Shown: piece after piece, positions 34,401 to 46,714 of the stretch
Position numbering within the stretch: the first letter of the stretch is position 1
Layout: each line of letters starts with the position of its first letter
Assembly (NCBI GenBank): GCA_025642075.2
Contig: JAODUO010000186.1
Location: 1 to 64,000, forward strand
DNA length: 64,000 bases
Direction of reading: 5' to 3'
From: Ridgeia piscesae
Lineage: Eukaryota; Annelida; Polychaeta; Sabellida; Siboglinidae
Position numbers and translations under genes: made by a program
The notes under the pieces: generated by a model
Seen by the model: the letters and a program-made list of their open reading frames with translations, nothing else
What the model was told of the DNA's origin: nothing
Databases searched by the model: none

Positions 34401-37400
34401 ACTTATTAGACACGCTAAACAAATGTAAATATATTAATTCAATTTTCCATAGGTCATTTAAAAACGTGTTAGATTTTATTCAAAAAATTCTCTGTTTACC
34501 ATAGTTACTCTCATCACATGTAACTTGATGGTTACTCTCGTCACATGTAACTTTGATGGTTACTCTCGTCACATGTAACTTGATGGTTACTCTCGTCACA
34601 TGTAACTTGATGGTTACTCTCGTCACATGTAACTTGATGGTTACTTCATCACATGTAACTTGATGGTTACTCTCGTCACATGTAACTTGATGGTTACTCT
34701 CATCACATGTAACTTTATGGTTACTCTCGTCACATGTAACTTGATGGTTACTCTCATCACGTGTAACTTGATGGTTACTCATCACATGTAACTTGATGGT
34801 TACTCATCACATGAAACTGGATGGTTACTCTCATCACATGTAACTTGATGGTTACTCTCGTCACATGTAACTTGATGGTTACTCTCGCCACATGTAACTT
34901 GATGGTTACTCTCGCCACATGTAACTTGATGGTTACCCCATCACATGTAACTTGATGGTTACTCTCGTCACATGTAACTTGATGGTTACTCTCATCACAT
35001 GTAACTTGATGGTTACTCATCACATGAAACATGATGGTTACTCTCCACATGTAACTTGATGGTTACTCTCATCACATGTAACTTGATGGTTACTCATCAC
35101 ATGTAACTTGATGGTTACTCTCGCCACATGTAACTTGATGGTTACTCTCGTCACATGTAACTTGATGGTTACTCTCGTCACATGTAACTTGATGGTTACT
35201 CTCGTCACATGTAACTTGATGGTTACTCATCACCTGTAACTTGATGGTTACTCTCGTCACATGTAACTTGATTGTTACTCATCACATGTAACTTGATGGT
35301 TACTCTCGTCACATGTAACTTGATGGTTACTCTCGTCACATGTAACTTGATGGTTACTCTCGTCACATGTAACTTGATGGTTACTCTCGTCACATGTAAC
35401 TTGATGGTTACTCTCATCACATGTAACTTGATGGTTACTCTCGTCACATGTAACTTGATGGTTACTCTCATCACATGTAACTTGATGGTTACTCATCACA
35501 TGTAACTTGATGGTTACTCATCACATGAAACTGGATGGTTACTCTCATCACATGTAACTTGATGGTTACTCTCGTCACATGTAACTTGATGGTTACTCTC
35601 GCCACATGTAACTTGATGGTTACTCTCGCCACATGTAACTTGATGGTTACTCTCGTCACATGTAACTTGGTTGTTACTCTCGCCACATGTAACTTGATGG
35701 TTACTCTCATCACATGTAACTTGATGGTTACTCATCACATGAAACATGATGGTTACTCTTGCCACATGTAACTTGATGGTTACTCTCATCACATGTAACT
35801 TGATGGTTACTCTCGTCACATGTAACTTGATGGTTACTCTCGTCACATGTAACTTGATGGTTACTCTCGTCACATGTAACTTGATGGTTACTCATCACAT
35901 GTAACTTGATGGTTACTCTCGTCACATGTAACTTGGTTGTTACTCATCACATGTAACTTGATGGTTACTCTCGTCACATGTAACTTGATGGTTACTCTCG
36001 CCACATGTAACTTGATGGTTACTCTCGTCACATGTAACTTGATGGTTACTCTCGTCACATGTAACTTGATGGTTACTCTCGTCACATGTAACTTGATGGT
36101 TACTCTCATCACATGTAACTTGATGGTTACTCTCGTCACATGTAACTTGATGGTTACTCTCATCACATGTAACTTGATGGTTACTCTCATCACATGTAAC
36201 TTGATGGTTACTCTCGCCACATGTAACTTGATGGTTACTCTCGTCACATGTAACTTGATGGTTACTCTCGCCACATGTAACTTGATGGTTACTCTCGTCA
36301 CATGTAACTTGATGGTTACTCTCGTCACATGTAACTTGATGGTTACTCTCATCACATGTAACTTGATGGTTACTCTCGTCACATGTAACTTGATGGTTAC
36401 TCTCATCACATGTAACTTGATGGTTACTCTCGTCACATGTAACTTGATGGTTACTCTCATCACATGTAACTTGATGGTTACTCATCACATGTAACTTGGT
36501 TGTTACTCTCATCACATGTAACTTGATGGTTACTCTCATCACATGTAACTTGATGGTTACTCTCATCACATGTAACTTGATGGTTACTCTCATCACATGT
36601 AACTTGATGGTTACTCTCATCACATGTAACTTGATGGTTACTCTCATCACATGTAACTTGATGGTTATTCTCATCACATGTAACTTGATGGTTACTCTTG
36701 CCACATGTAACTTGATGGTTACTCTCATCACATGTAACTTGATGGTTACTCTCATCACATGTAACTTGATGGTTACTCTCATCACATGTAACTTGATTAT
36801 TGTTTCCTGGGATTTACCTTTCACATAGATGTAATTACTGAACATTAGGCAGTGTGAGTATTTGGGAGGCTGGTCATGGTTCCGTAGGCACGTTTTCTTC
36901 CTCTTCTTTTTCCTACTATCCTCTCTCTACTTATCACCTTGACTTTATAAAATATGCATACCCATATTTTAATTAATAACTAGTTTTTTTTTATTTATTT
37001 ATTACAATTTAATCCACACATTTTTTATTGCTGATGCTTAAGATATCAAATCTAATAATATGAACACCTGGATGGACTTACGGAGATTTTAGTTAATAAC
37101 TACTAAATCTTTATAACCATAAATTACAATTTAATCTATGTATTTATTTATTTGTATTGCTTATACTTATCACATACTTTGCAATTCTTTGTAAATGAGG
37201 TATTTTAATTATATCAGGAATGTTATAATTGTTATGATATACAGATTGGAATAATTATTATTTTTAATCTACAATTACAATTCGAAACTGTTATATTATG
37301 TGGCGGGTCTGAGAGCACTATTATTGATATGGCAATATACAAATAAATTGCGTTATTATTATTGTTCTTTATCTCCAATTCCCTCAATCTTTTTCTCTTG

Positions 37401-40400
37401 TTATGATGTCGAGCCACACCGTTCCAAGATGATTCCTTAGCGTAGCCATGGTAATAATAAAAAAATTCTCTAGCACTAATTCCAGCATGGCAGATCAATG
37501 CACTTATAGACAATATTTTTTATAATAAATGTATATTATTAAACAGATAAACTATATAACCTATACTAAAAAGAGGTACATAAATTACATAAATTTACAT
37601 AAAACAAATTAAACACTAATTTTAAGACAAACAATACTAAAAAGGGGTATGTAAATTATATAAATTAATATTCAAATTAAACACTGATTTCTAAATGTAA
37701 AAAGAAGAAATTCAAAGACAATGTCCATCAAGTCTAAACTATTTGAATTCAAATGTACTTCTTTAAACACTTCCATGTGATGTGCGTGTTGGAAGGAGCG
37801 GGCCCACCAGAAGGCGATGGAAGAGACCCAGCAGGAAGTGAAGGAGCTGAAGGCAGCCCAGGAGACGGGACAGAGGGAGCAGGAGGCACACTTGACCCAG
37901 GTGGAGGAGGCCACGGGCAGAGTCGCCTCCCTCGAGATCTCGCTGAGGGAACGTGACAGGGAGCTCAATCACATGCAAAGTCTCGTCAGGTGGGTCACGC
38001 CATCTTATTCTTTCTCACCATTCCCCATTGTCTCCGTGTTGAGTGGCAGGTTGTGTGGTGTCTTCATCTTCTTTTTCTCCTCAGCCCATTCCTCCTTCAT
38101 CTTCCACGTGTTTAAATCTTTCCTCACCGTGTCCTGCCATCTGAACTTGGGCCTCCCTCTCGCTCATTCCCGGTCTATCTTCATCTCCTTGGTGATTCGT
38201 GTCCTTTCCGTTCCGTTCCTTCGCACCACCTGACCAAATCAGTCCAGCCTTCTTCTCTGTTCTCTGCTGGTGGGAGCACACACCATGCATCCTTATGTAT
38301 GTTTATGCTGTTTTAACAAAACCCTGATCAAACACATTTGTAACATATCTTTGTGCAAAACTTCCCTCACCTTTTCCGTCAAATTAGTGGAAACAGTTGA
38401 AAAAGTAGTTTTCCATGAAGTACTTGGGGAAAAGGTCAAAATATGGTTGTATCTGCAATTCTGCACTATATATATCACTCTGTGGTCAGGATGTGTCTTG
38501 TGAATTAACACAAGATCAAGCAGTGTTAGAGCAGACTAAGTGTTAAGAACATAATATTTCAATACTAACTACCTTTGACCAGGCACAGATTTTGAGGTAA
38601 CGAGTTGAAGAGCATACTAAAGTGAGTTAATGGAGGACCAGTTTCCATCCAAAACATGCTCACGATGCATATTCAGTTATAGGAGCTAGTGTTTTGGCAA
38701 CAAGGGTTTATACATTATCATTTGTAGCTGAGAGTCCGTGATTTTTCCATATCTCTGTGTGTGACCTTTTACTTCCTCTGGCTGTGGCTCTACGCGGAAT
38801 GAACCAGACTGAGACTGCATGCAATCCACATTCATTCCGTGTATTGTTCATGCAAAGAAATAAAGAAAGAACATCCCATTCCATGGGATGAATATTAGAT
38901 TATTTACAAGTGAAATACATATGTGTACATAATTTTTTTTTAAATATATATTTTTTTAAATATAAATGAACTGTTGATATGAATAAGACGTGATTCTGAC
39001 TGATGTTGTTTGGATTCTTGTAGGAGTCTACAGTCCAATATGACGAGTCTGCTCTCTGACTTCCACGGGTCAAGGCTGCATATGTCTGATTTTGACAGGA
39101 CACAAACTCAGCCAGATGTGCACCGACCAGACCCTGTCTCAGAGCCCAACGTTGTTCAAAGGTTACTAATCATATTTCTGCCTTTGGCTGAATTGATATA
39201 GGATAACAATCATTGTGAAATTATGTGTTTACTGACGTGTTTGCTGTCATGTTGTGCAAGACTGTGAGTAGTTATTTATTATGTGTTGATATAGTACTTA
39301 TCCAAATCTGCTGTTAGTGTTAAGTACATTAATAACAATATTAGTAATAATAACTTTATTTAAACACCTTCAATCCAGGGAATAATGCCGCGTTCATGGG
39401 TGTTTACAACATCAGTGAAAATCTGAAACAAAAAAATCGCACATGATAAGAGAGCTAAATAAAATAAATTACGAAATGTAAAGGTAAACATACTTTCCTG
39501 GACACACCACGCACGCACGCATGCACGCACGCATGCACAGTCAAACGCCCGGCGACCACACCGTTACCGTTCTAAAAGAACACGTATCACCATTACGGTG
39601 ACACCACTGTAAACATTTTATTTACCCCGTGACTTTCGGTTTACCCAACCAAACCAAACCAAACCAAACCAAACCAAACCAAACCAGACCACATCCTTCC
39701 CGTGTGTAATGTGTAACGCAGTTTGTGCCTTTGCACGACCACTTGTGAAAATGACGTGTTCATTGAGCCGTGTCGTTGCTGTGTGTTGCAGGCAGGAGAG
39801 GACGAACTCGCTGCCAACGACGACGTCCGACAGAGACGGGCAGGCGGACAGCGCGTGCTACTCACGAGGCAGCGAGTCCCTTACGCCGTCGACCCGCTCA
39901 AGGCGAGAACTCAACTTCAACGTCAACGTCCAGCAACACTCCCAGTCTCACGTCAGCGCGACGGCTAACTGGGCGGCCACCATACAGCAGGACAACTCGC
40001 CCCAGCACCGACGGGAAGACGTTCGCAGCGGGCCGTGTTCGCCGCCGAAGCGAGACTCCGTCGGCAACACGCCAACCCGTTCCCTCAGGACGGAAGACCT
40101 GCACCACCTGTGTGGGTTCTCTCCCCAGGAGGGAGACTCCAGCATGGCGACCGACTACATGGTGCCGCCAGGTGTCAGTCCGATGCGGATGCTTTCAGAA
40201 CGCAGCGAGCGCCAGAGCGAGCGCGCAGAGGCGCCCTCTGACGCGCCGACCGTCAAGCAGATGCTGGTGGCGCTGGCTGGTAAGATTCAGCAGCAACAGA
40301 TGCAGGATGATCACGTGACTGCGGCAGCCAATCACAGCTCGTCGACGATATACGCCGAGAGCATGGAGGACGCTGATTCGACTCTGGAGGCGAATCCAGG

Positions 40401-40815
40401 GGAGGAAGTTGTATGGAAGAACCAGAAATCGGACGCACATAACGAGACACGTTACAGTGTCACCGATTACTTCAGCAAGTACCGACAACGCAGCCAAGCT
40501 GACACCACCGAGTCCGGCCCGAATGGGGCTGTGTCACACCGGCCCCTACAGCAGGCTGTCTACCACGACACCGACCTTGACACGACACTCAGCAGCATAC
40601 AGGACTTGACACAGCTCGCTGACGAGTCGTTTGCGTCATCACTTGCGTCGAGCGTGTCATCTCTAGCGTCAAGCGTGTCAGTTGATGACCAAGTGTTTCG
40701 CGAGGGACTGAACAGTCTCGATGCGACGATAGCACAAATACAACAGACAATCAGACAAGCCATGCATCGGGGTCAAAGGGCAGGGAACAACCAGCGGACA
40801 TACGTGAAGAGATAG
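26960..40815 (+). CDS. CCDC14: CCDC14-like centrosomal coiled-coil protein
   Basis: Eight coding exons in compatible phases: 26960-27032, 28740-29051, 29947-31595, 32662-32744, 33294-33451, 37796-37989, 39024-39161, 39792-40815 (stop TAG). Summed length is 3,631 nt, one over a multiple of three; about 1,209 residues once that base is discounted. A non-coding leader exon probably ends at 25826 (CCATAG|GTAAGG), and the acceptor at 26929 opens the ATG exon. The N terminus is lysine-rich and the long middle exon is Pro/Ser/Gln-rich. Next come a helical block TLSYLLKELKTVSDI and the marker LPLRSENAQLRRRVRILTQQ spanning an exon junction, then coiled coils (QLRKDLSEERMAREKLVQE; EETQQEVKELKAAQE), and a Ser-rich tail ending near GLNSLDATIAQIQQTIRQ. 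As I recall it, the LRSENAQLRR..RIL.QQL block marks CCDC14, a centriolar-satellite protein affecting centriole duplication. The family call rests on that block and the overall architecture. The base surplus points to a frameshift near 30.5 kb. Confidence 0.66.
28450..28489. repeat. (AT)n microsatellite
   Basis: AT dinucleotide run in the first coding intron of the CCDC14-like gene. Confidence 0.95.
29395..29690 (-). mobile_element. tRNA-derived SINE
   Basis: Read on the minus strand, the element begins near 29684 with a tRNA-like head: A-box region GGTCGCGCGGTAGAGCGCCG and B-box GGTTCAAATCC. A body of about 200 bp follows, with a hairpin-forming tail AGCCCAAGTTTGGGCT near 29410-29430. The head lacks clean tRNA pairing and continues into SINE body, so it is not a functional tRNA gene. 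A tail fragment recurs at about 15098-15130. It lies in an intron of the CCDC14-like gene, antisense to it. Confidence 0.8.
31618..31706 (+). repeat. Interspersed repeat family R1, partial copy E
   Basis: Contains CCTCCAAATGATGGGTGGAC + GGGTCTGTAG, matching the CCGTCCAAATGACGGGTGGA... end of the copy at 62850-63140. Only that end is present. It lies just after a splice donor in the CCDC14-like gene. Confidence 0.6.
34495..36800. repeat. 27-bp minisatellite in CCDC14-like intron
   Basis: About 85 copies of ACTTGATGGTTACTCTCGTC + ACATGTA, with CTCGTC/CTCATC/CTCGCC variants and periodic 24-bp units lacking CTC (GTTACTCATCACATG). A 27-bp unit is nine codons, so several frames stay open on both strands (for example -VTCDESNHQ- repeats). 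No splice signals join these frames to the neighbouring exons, so I treat it as intronic satellite DNA. Confidence 0.95.
38015..38275 (-). pseudogene. RTE-type LINE C-terminal relic
   Basis: The minus-strand reading gives RRRLD*FGQVVRRNGTERTR, then ARGRPKFRWQDTVRKDLNTW after a second stop. The pattern RRLxWFGHVxR...RGRPKxRWxDxVxxDL is typical of the ORF2 C terminus of RTE-like LINEs. Two in-frame stops show decay. It begins about 25 bp after a donor of the CCDC14-like gene, antisense to it. Confidence 0.75.
39650..39690. repeat. (AACCA)n microsatellite
   Basis: Seven to eight AACCA pentamers about 100 bp upstream of the last exon of the CCDC14-like gene. Confidence 0.9.
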
Positions 40816-41016
40816 CTGTCGTATTCACACGTAGTTAGTGTATAATAGTATATCAAATGAACATCACTTGACGTCAATGGTGACCATTCATCATTGACGT
40901 GATGAATGTGACATTTTTATGAGAATGTATATATTTTAGAGATATTTTAGAGACTGAATTAATTACATAAACAGTGCACTTAATTTTATACACATATTAA
41001 CATGTTGTATGTGCAT

Positions 41017-41022
41017 AATAAA
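41017..41022 (+). terminator. Candidate poly(A) signal of the CCDC14-like gene
   Basis: AATAAA about 200 bp after the stop codon, in an AT-rich 3' region. Confidence 0.55.
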
Positions 41023-41153
41023 ATAGTGTTATTACCGTACGAAACATTTCATATTATGTAGTGTATGCAGCACGACACCACATGGAAATGACATGGAGAA
41101 ACATCGTATACACCATCAACGGGGCCCTTACAGCCTTCGCGTTCACTCATCAA

Positions 41154-41154
<1 letters not shown>

Positions 41155-41203
<49 letters not shown>

Positions 41204-41260
41204 CGCAAGCACACACACAGCACACACACGCACGCACCACGCACACACACACACACACAC
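41155..41260. repeat. (CA)n microsatellite
   Basis: CA run with a few interruptions (ACAAACACGCAAGC, GCACGCACC). Confidence 0.95.
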
Positions 41261-43430
41261 TGATACAATGAAAACAGTGATATTCAACCAACTGATGTTT
41301 GAGACGAACTGCTGGTGTACCAGAATTAATATTTCCCCCCAGGAGACCATTGTAGCTTTTCTTTGATTTCCTGCTGAAGTTCTCCTGGAAGTGATACAAA
41401 GGTCGGGAACTGTGAAAGGGGTGCTTTGTTGACTACGACCAGTGTGTATGGATAAGACGACTTTAAAGTGTCGTCCATACGTCATTACCCGACAAAAGAG
41501 TTCCCCTTAAAAGCAGTATCATTGTGCAGGCTGATTGAAATTCTGTGGGGACTTGTGATGTTATGCGTAAGTAGAAGTGACGTTTTTTGTAACCATTGCA
41601 GTATTACATATGTGAAACTGACCGATATTAGTCGATATTAGTTTTTATGCGTACTGATACAGATGTCATTTTGATTGGTGATGTCACGACAAATCACTCT
41701 GTTTAAAGGGTGTCACAATGGAAAGTGTTTTCTGCGAACCTGAGGTGTGCTACTTGAACGAATTTTCGATGTGAAATATATTGAAGGAACGCTATGAAAA
41801 CGGTTTGCAGGAAATGAAGGAGACATTGTAACAGACGCCTGTGGGGAAATCATACGTGGTCTCACCCAGTATATGCGTTCGAATGATTATGCACATACAT
41901 GCTCTCGCGCGCATACTCACCATATTCGTCGTATGCACGTAAGTACATCCGGGAATGTCTTTATTGTATTTCACGGGGTGTGAGTGGTATCTCGAATGGT
42001 GCACGCGTCAATACACGTACACAGTCATACACAGTCATACACAATAGGGACTATAGGCATTGGCGCAGGCGTAGACGGGCATAACATTTCCAGGAAGTTG
42101 AACACTGCGCAGCTGCGGTACCGCACAATTAGTGACCACGTCATTGCGGTTTCCGCCCGACAACGAGTATACGAAGTCAAAGTGGATACGCGGCAGGTCA
42201 GTTGTCTTCATGTTTTCGTCGTTTTCGACCTCTTCGTCTTTATCTGCTCGCTTTAATGTGGTTGCAGTAAACGGCATTGGTGACATCAAGATGTAGACTA
42301 CAAGCTCCACAACGCGTGCGACATGGCGATCGGATAGGAACTCGAAGAGGCTTTCTCTACCGAACGGTGACCGCAAGGGAAGAAACGGCCCGTGGCGTTC
42401 AAGTTGACGAAGCGGCTGTTATGCCTTGGAGAATATGACTGTGTTCGTAATGATCAGATGTTAAATGATCAGGTTTTATGAGGTGTAACTCTTTGTTTGT
42501 AATTTATGTTAGGTAACCATGGTCGGGAGGAGAGAAAGATCCTTTCGCTGTTGAAGCACTGGGAAATCACACCTCCTCCTCGCTGACAGGAGTTGGAGGT
42601 AGGGCGGCCGGCTTGCAGATTCCTTCAAATTAAAGCTTACACGCCATCTTCAAATGTCAGTCATTTCAAGCGGATTTTTTATCTAATCTAAATGATTGGT
42701 TGATTGCTGACGGTGCCTCTGTTGTCATGCCATGTACCGTTTTGTTAGGTACTAAAATTTAAAAACAAACAAGTGTATATTGTATGTTTCGAAGCGTTGT
42801 GCAGTCGAAGCAAGCATGAGAAAACTTACAGATAACAGACACACGCGACCTGACGAATCTCACGATGCTCAGCGCCAAACTTTATATACATCTACATCTT
42901 CATGCAACCCACAGTGAGGTTTGCTAACATTCGGACCGTTGAGATGTATATCCTTACTACGCTGTGTGAAAGCCAACCGTGAATTATCTTCCATTTGTTA
43001 TTCTAAAAACAAGAAAGTCCGAGAAAATTCCAGGTGTTACAACGGGGACGGGGACGGGGACGGGGACGGGGACAGAATCATTGACATGAATGAAAAAAAT
43101 GAAAAATTGCTGCAGTTGTTTGTGACTAGTGCCACACTACTATACGCTGAACATGACTATTTGGTCTATGGACAGACATATCTGAAAATATATAATATAT
43201 GTGTTTATAGATCTAAGCCATGTGTGGCTCTAGGGTGGTTTGCTGGATAACGGTCCAGCTAGGCTGTTGCAATTTTGTCACGCAATGTCTGAATTAGAAT
43301 TACGTGTTTCCTACACGTTTTGAAGCTAATGTTCCCCCACCGCATAGATCTTGTGTCATGGAAATTCTGGAGCTGTGGATGTCGCCGCGAACACTTACCA
43401 AATGCACTACCTATCCCACCCATTACAGAT
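41261..43430. other. Intergenic DNA
   Basis: No supported gene. The only named element is a short (GGGGAC)n run at 43042-43075. The open frames on both strands lack motifs and splice framing. Confidence 0.5.
43042..43075. repeat. (GGGGAC)n hexamer microsatellite
   Basis: About five to six tandem GGGGAC units. Confidence 0.85.
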
Positions 43431-43840
43431 CGATATGTCTACTATTAAACATTATATAAAGCACTCACGAAAATACTAACGAAAATGCTAGAGAAGACAC
43501 TCGACGAAAGCCAGCCACAAGAACAAGCTGGATTCAGAAGCGGATACTCAGCGACATACCACACCCACGTCGTAAACCAACTGTAGGAGAAGTGCACAGA
43601 ATATAATACACACTTTGCATCGCAATCGTCGACGACGAGAAAGCCTTCGACTCGGTGCAATCCCAAGCAGCACTGACCTCGCTTCAAGAACAGGGGATAG
43701 ATGATGTGTACATCGAACTCCTGAAGGAAACTACAACAACAGGTCGATGACAGTCCACCTACACAAAGAAAGCAACAAGATCAACATCAGGAGAGGAGTA
43801 CGACAGGGAGATACCATATCGATGCTTCCTTTAGGGAGGG
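43430..43840 (+). pseudogene. RTE-type LINE reverse transcriptase relic
   Basis: Plus-strand readings in shifting frames give KALTKILTKMLEKTLDESQP, then EQAGFRSGYSATYHTHVVNQ. After a frameshift come IAIVDDEKAFDSVQ and then RRGVRQGDTIS. These are successive reverse transcriptase motifs (QxGFRxGxSTxDH, VDYEKAFDSV, GVRQGDTIS) in RTE-clade order. Internal stops and frameshifts show it is inactive, and the YxDD motif is missing because the relic ends before it. Confidence 0.8.
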
Positions 43841-43964
43841 GTGCATTAGATCACACTGTAGTTTTTTGAAGCTGAACGCTCATCAGTCGAGTCCTGCGTG
43901 AACGCACTAGACCACTCGTTAAGTATTGCGCGACAAACAGACGACGTTCTCCGTCCCCCTCACA

Positions 43965-44006
43965 TGCTACGAGTGTGACGATAGTGGACATTTGTCTCGT
44001 GAATGT
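43965..44006 (+). pseudogene. CCHC zinc-knuckle relic
   Basis: Reads CYECDDSGHLSREC, a C-x2-C-x4-H-x4-C zinc knuckle, followed by a basic stretch and a stop. Such knuckles occur in retrotransposon Gag/ORF1 proteins and some RNA-binding proteins. Its place beside the RTE relic favours a retrotransposon origin, but it may come from a different element. Confidence 0.55.
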
Positions 44007-44756
44007 ACTAACACACGCCGACATACAGACAAAACAAAGGCACAGACGCCGAAACAGTAGCACTGACAGCAGCAGCGGACTAGCGGTGCCGATAATGCTC
44101 AGCATCATATGCGCAGCCCTAAATGCCACCAGCGTCCACATCATGATCGTCGCGTTTCCCGCCGAGAGAAAGACTACACACGACACGAGTACTACAGTGA
44201 CCAAGAAAATGACCACAATGACCAGGAACAAACAAGAATTGGCGGACAACACACCAAAAACGTTCCGCGTCTGCAATGAGGAAGACTAGCAAAGCAGTCA
44301 ATGCACCCTCAAACATGTACAAAACACAGCTAGCGATCCCACCATCGGGACACTGCAATGCCCACAGCCAACAAAACACACTTAGGAGTAGGGCGCAGCT
44401 ACAGCCACAGTGGCCGATTGATCCTGTAGCTAGACGTATAGACTTGAGTCCTACTGTAGGCCACATGATGCTAATTCCTGCAAGTATCTATGGCATATAT
44501 GATTACAATGTTTGTGGTAGATACATGCAACAGCTCAAATATCTATCATTAGCCAGTCGGTGCTTAACTCATTATGTCAATCACAAAACCATCAGCCCAA
44601 TTAAACATAATAAATGCTAAACTCGTACAAGTTTATAACGATTGGGGCTCCATGTTTCACACAAGGTCGATATAGGGTGAAACAGGGTCCAGTGACAATT
44701 GAGTATCGAGATAGACACAGATCCCTTATGTCACCTACCAGTAAAACTTGCATGTT

Positions 44757-44935
44757 TACCCTGGTATCTTCCGTGTTGTCTGTGAATTTGTAGTGTCGCA
44801 GTCACTTCCGTCTAACTCAGTACGTAGTCGTAGAGCTGTCAGTCAGTCGTGATCATAGAATCCGCGCGGAACCCCAGGTCCAGCACACTGGGATGCCACT
44901 GCCAGTTCCGCCATCTGGCGACCAGCGGGGAATAC
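44757..44935 (+). repeat. Interspersed repeat, copy 2 (pair with 6.7 kb)
   Basis: Diverged copy of the element at 6667-6885. Shared blocks include CTTCCGTGTTGTCTGTG, GTCTAACTCAGTACGTAG and GGTCCAGCACACTGGGA. I see no coding content. Confidence 0.7.
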
Positions 44936-45526
44936 TCTTCCACACTATTATGATTTTTTGTACATGTATGCTCATTAGTCGAAACAATTCACGTTGCTTA
45001 CCATGCATCCCGTGATTCAAAACGTGCAGGAGTCGAAAACACGCAAACAAGGTTTTAGTTTATTAATTAATACGTTATATACTAATTCTATGTAGAATGA
45101 ATTGGGGAATATAATATAATAGGTGTTGTTTAATTGTTTACCTAGTCATTGTTTTAGTCGTCTAATCTGCACCACACAGCTATAGTCATCTATCTCGGTG
45201 TCATGTAACCCTTGTCACCAGAGGGCACTAGTGTGTAAAATCACGCCCAGCTGGACAAAGTGGACAACCTGTTACGCACATGTGTATCCTGGGCCAGCGA
45301 CCAGTCAACACCTAGTATCGGGACCCAGTAGTAAATTATCGCCAGCGGCCTGGTAAGATTGTTTTCTTGCATTTACATTATTAGTTTTATGTATGTGTTA
45401 AGTTTCTTGTGTTACATGATATTGCATGTTATTATATTTGGATATATCATCAAGCTACACATTATAACTAAATGTCATACTTTATACGTTGGGAAGACGT
45501 GCGTGGCAAGTGATTATAGCCGTCTC

Positions 45527-45621
45527 CGTCTCCGTCTCCGTCTCCGTCTCCGTCTCCGTCTCCGTCTCCGTCTCCGTCTCCGTCTCAGTCTCAGTCTCAG
45601 TCTCAGTCTCAGTCTCAGTCT
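45527..45621. repeat. Two-phase hexamer repeat (CCGTCT)n(CAGTCT)n
   Basis: About ten CCGTCT units change abruptly to about six CAGTCT units, a one-base variant that spread through one half of the array. It lies inside a plus-strand open frame (45359-45961) that reads as Arg-Leu then Ser-Leu repeats; I consider that frame a by-product. Confidence 0.9.
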
Positions 45622-45726
45622 AGTTTACATTATGTACATTCTGGTTAGTTATCGTTATTCTAGTGGGCTATCTTTATTCTGGTGGGCTGTATGTTTTGAT
45701 GGGTTATTTTTATTCTGGTGGGCTGT

Positions 45727-45812
45727 GCTCTCTCTCACTTTCTCTCTCTTTCTCTCACGCTCTCTCTCTCTCCCTGTCTTGCACTTTCTCTCGCTCTCTC
45801 TCCTTTTTCTCG

Positions 45813-45843
<31 letters not shown>

Positions 45844-45895
45844 TCTCTCTCTCTCTCTCTCTCTCTCGCTCTCTTGCTCTGTCTCTCCCTTTTCT
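45727..45895. repeat. CT-rich simple repeat
   Basis: Imperfect (CT)n with interspersed TTT, CGCT and CCCTGT. Confidence 0.9.
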
Positions 45896-46259
45896 TTTCC
45901 AACAATCACGTCTCTCTCTACCATCTCATCCAGTTCCTGTCTTGTAGCCAACCAAACATGACATTAGATGGAAGACTCCAACTTTCCTAAAATAGCAGTC
46001 TTTGAAGTATGACAACTCCCATGCCTTGATATCGCCACTGCAGTCTTCGGCACATTCTATGCTGACCTCAACAAGAATTATTACTGTTGCACTTAACTTG
46101 ATGACCTGGTAGAACTCTGATGCTGGTCATATGATGCTGCCTACTTATGTCTAAGTTGTCTGGGTTGCATATTAATTCCTGTTTGTTTTGCAACCAATGT
46201 GCACGCCATTTATGAAGAACGCATTAATATTCTATATACATTGATATAATTATATATAA

Positions 46260-46271
<12 letters not shown>

Positions 46272-46346
<75 letters not shown>
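46272..46346. repeat. (CA)n microsatellite
   Basis: Long pure CA run preceded by a short TA run. Confidence 0.95.
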
Positions 46347-46350
<4 letters not shown>

Positions 46351-46714
46351 TACATACACAAACTTGACGATAGTTTGATGCATTTCAGAGATGTCACAAA
46401 AACAGCTGAACTTATTAAATAGAATCAATGCGTGTGTACACAACATGTAATGTTTGCATAAGGAACACCAGCAGGATGTGAACCTGCCACACACAACACT
46501 GAATCGATATTACCCTAAACTATCCAAGTGAACAAAATGGTTAGACAAACAACTGACAATGCATTTGCATTACAACACAGTATTCTAAATGCAATCAGTC
46601 ACAACTGTATTTTATATTATTAGAAAATTTTAATTTATATCATCTGACAGGAATATATAATTATTAAAAATCTAAAAACAAGTATGCACAAATTCACTTT
46701 TCTGAATAACACTG

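Noticed and set aside
34480..36845. Repeat protein with a nine-residue unit
   Set aside because: The frames are open on both strands with equal regularity, lack splice signals to the flanking exons, and fit intronic satellite DNA better.
38700..38860. Second SINE copy
   Set aside because: Only a short block (TTTTACTTCCTCTGGC) resembles the SINE body at 29.5 kb; too little to call.
44276..44620. 114-residue plus-strand frame
   Set aside because: No motif or splice framing; it overlaps an opposing frame of equal length.
45359..45961. 200-residue plus-strand frame
   Set aside because: Runs through a hexamer repeat and a CT-rich repeat; Arg-Leu and Ser-Leu runs only.
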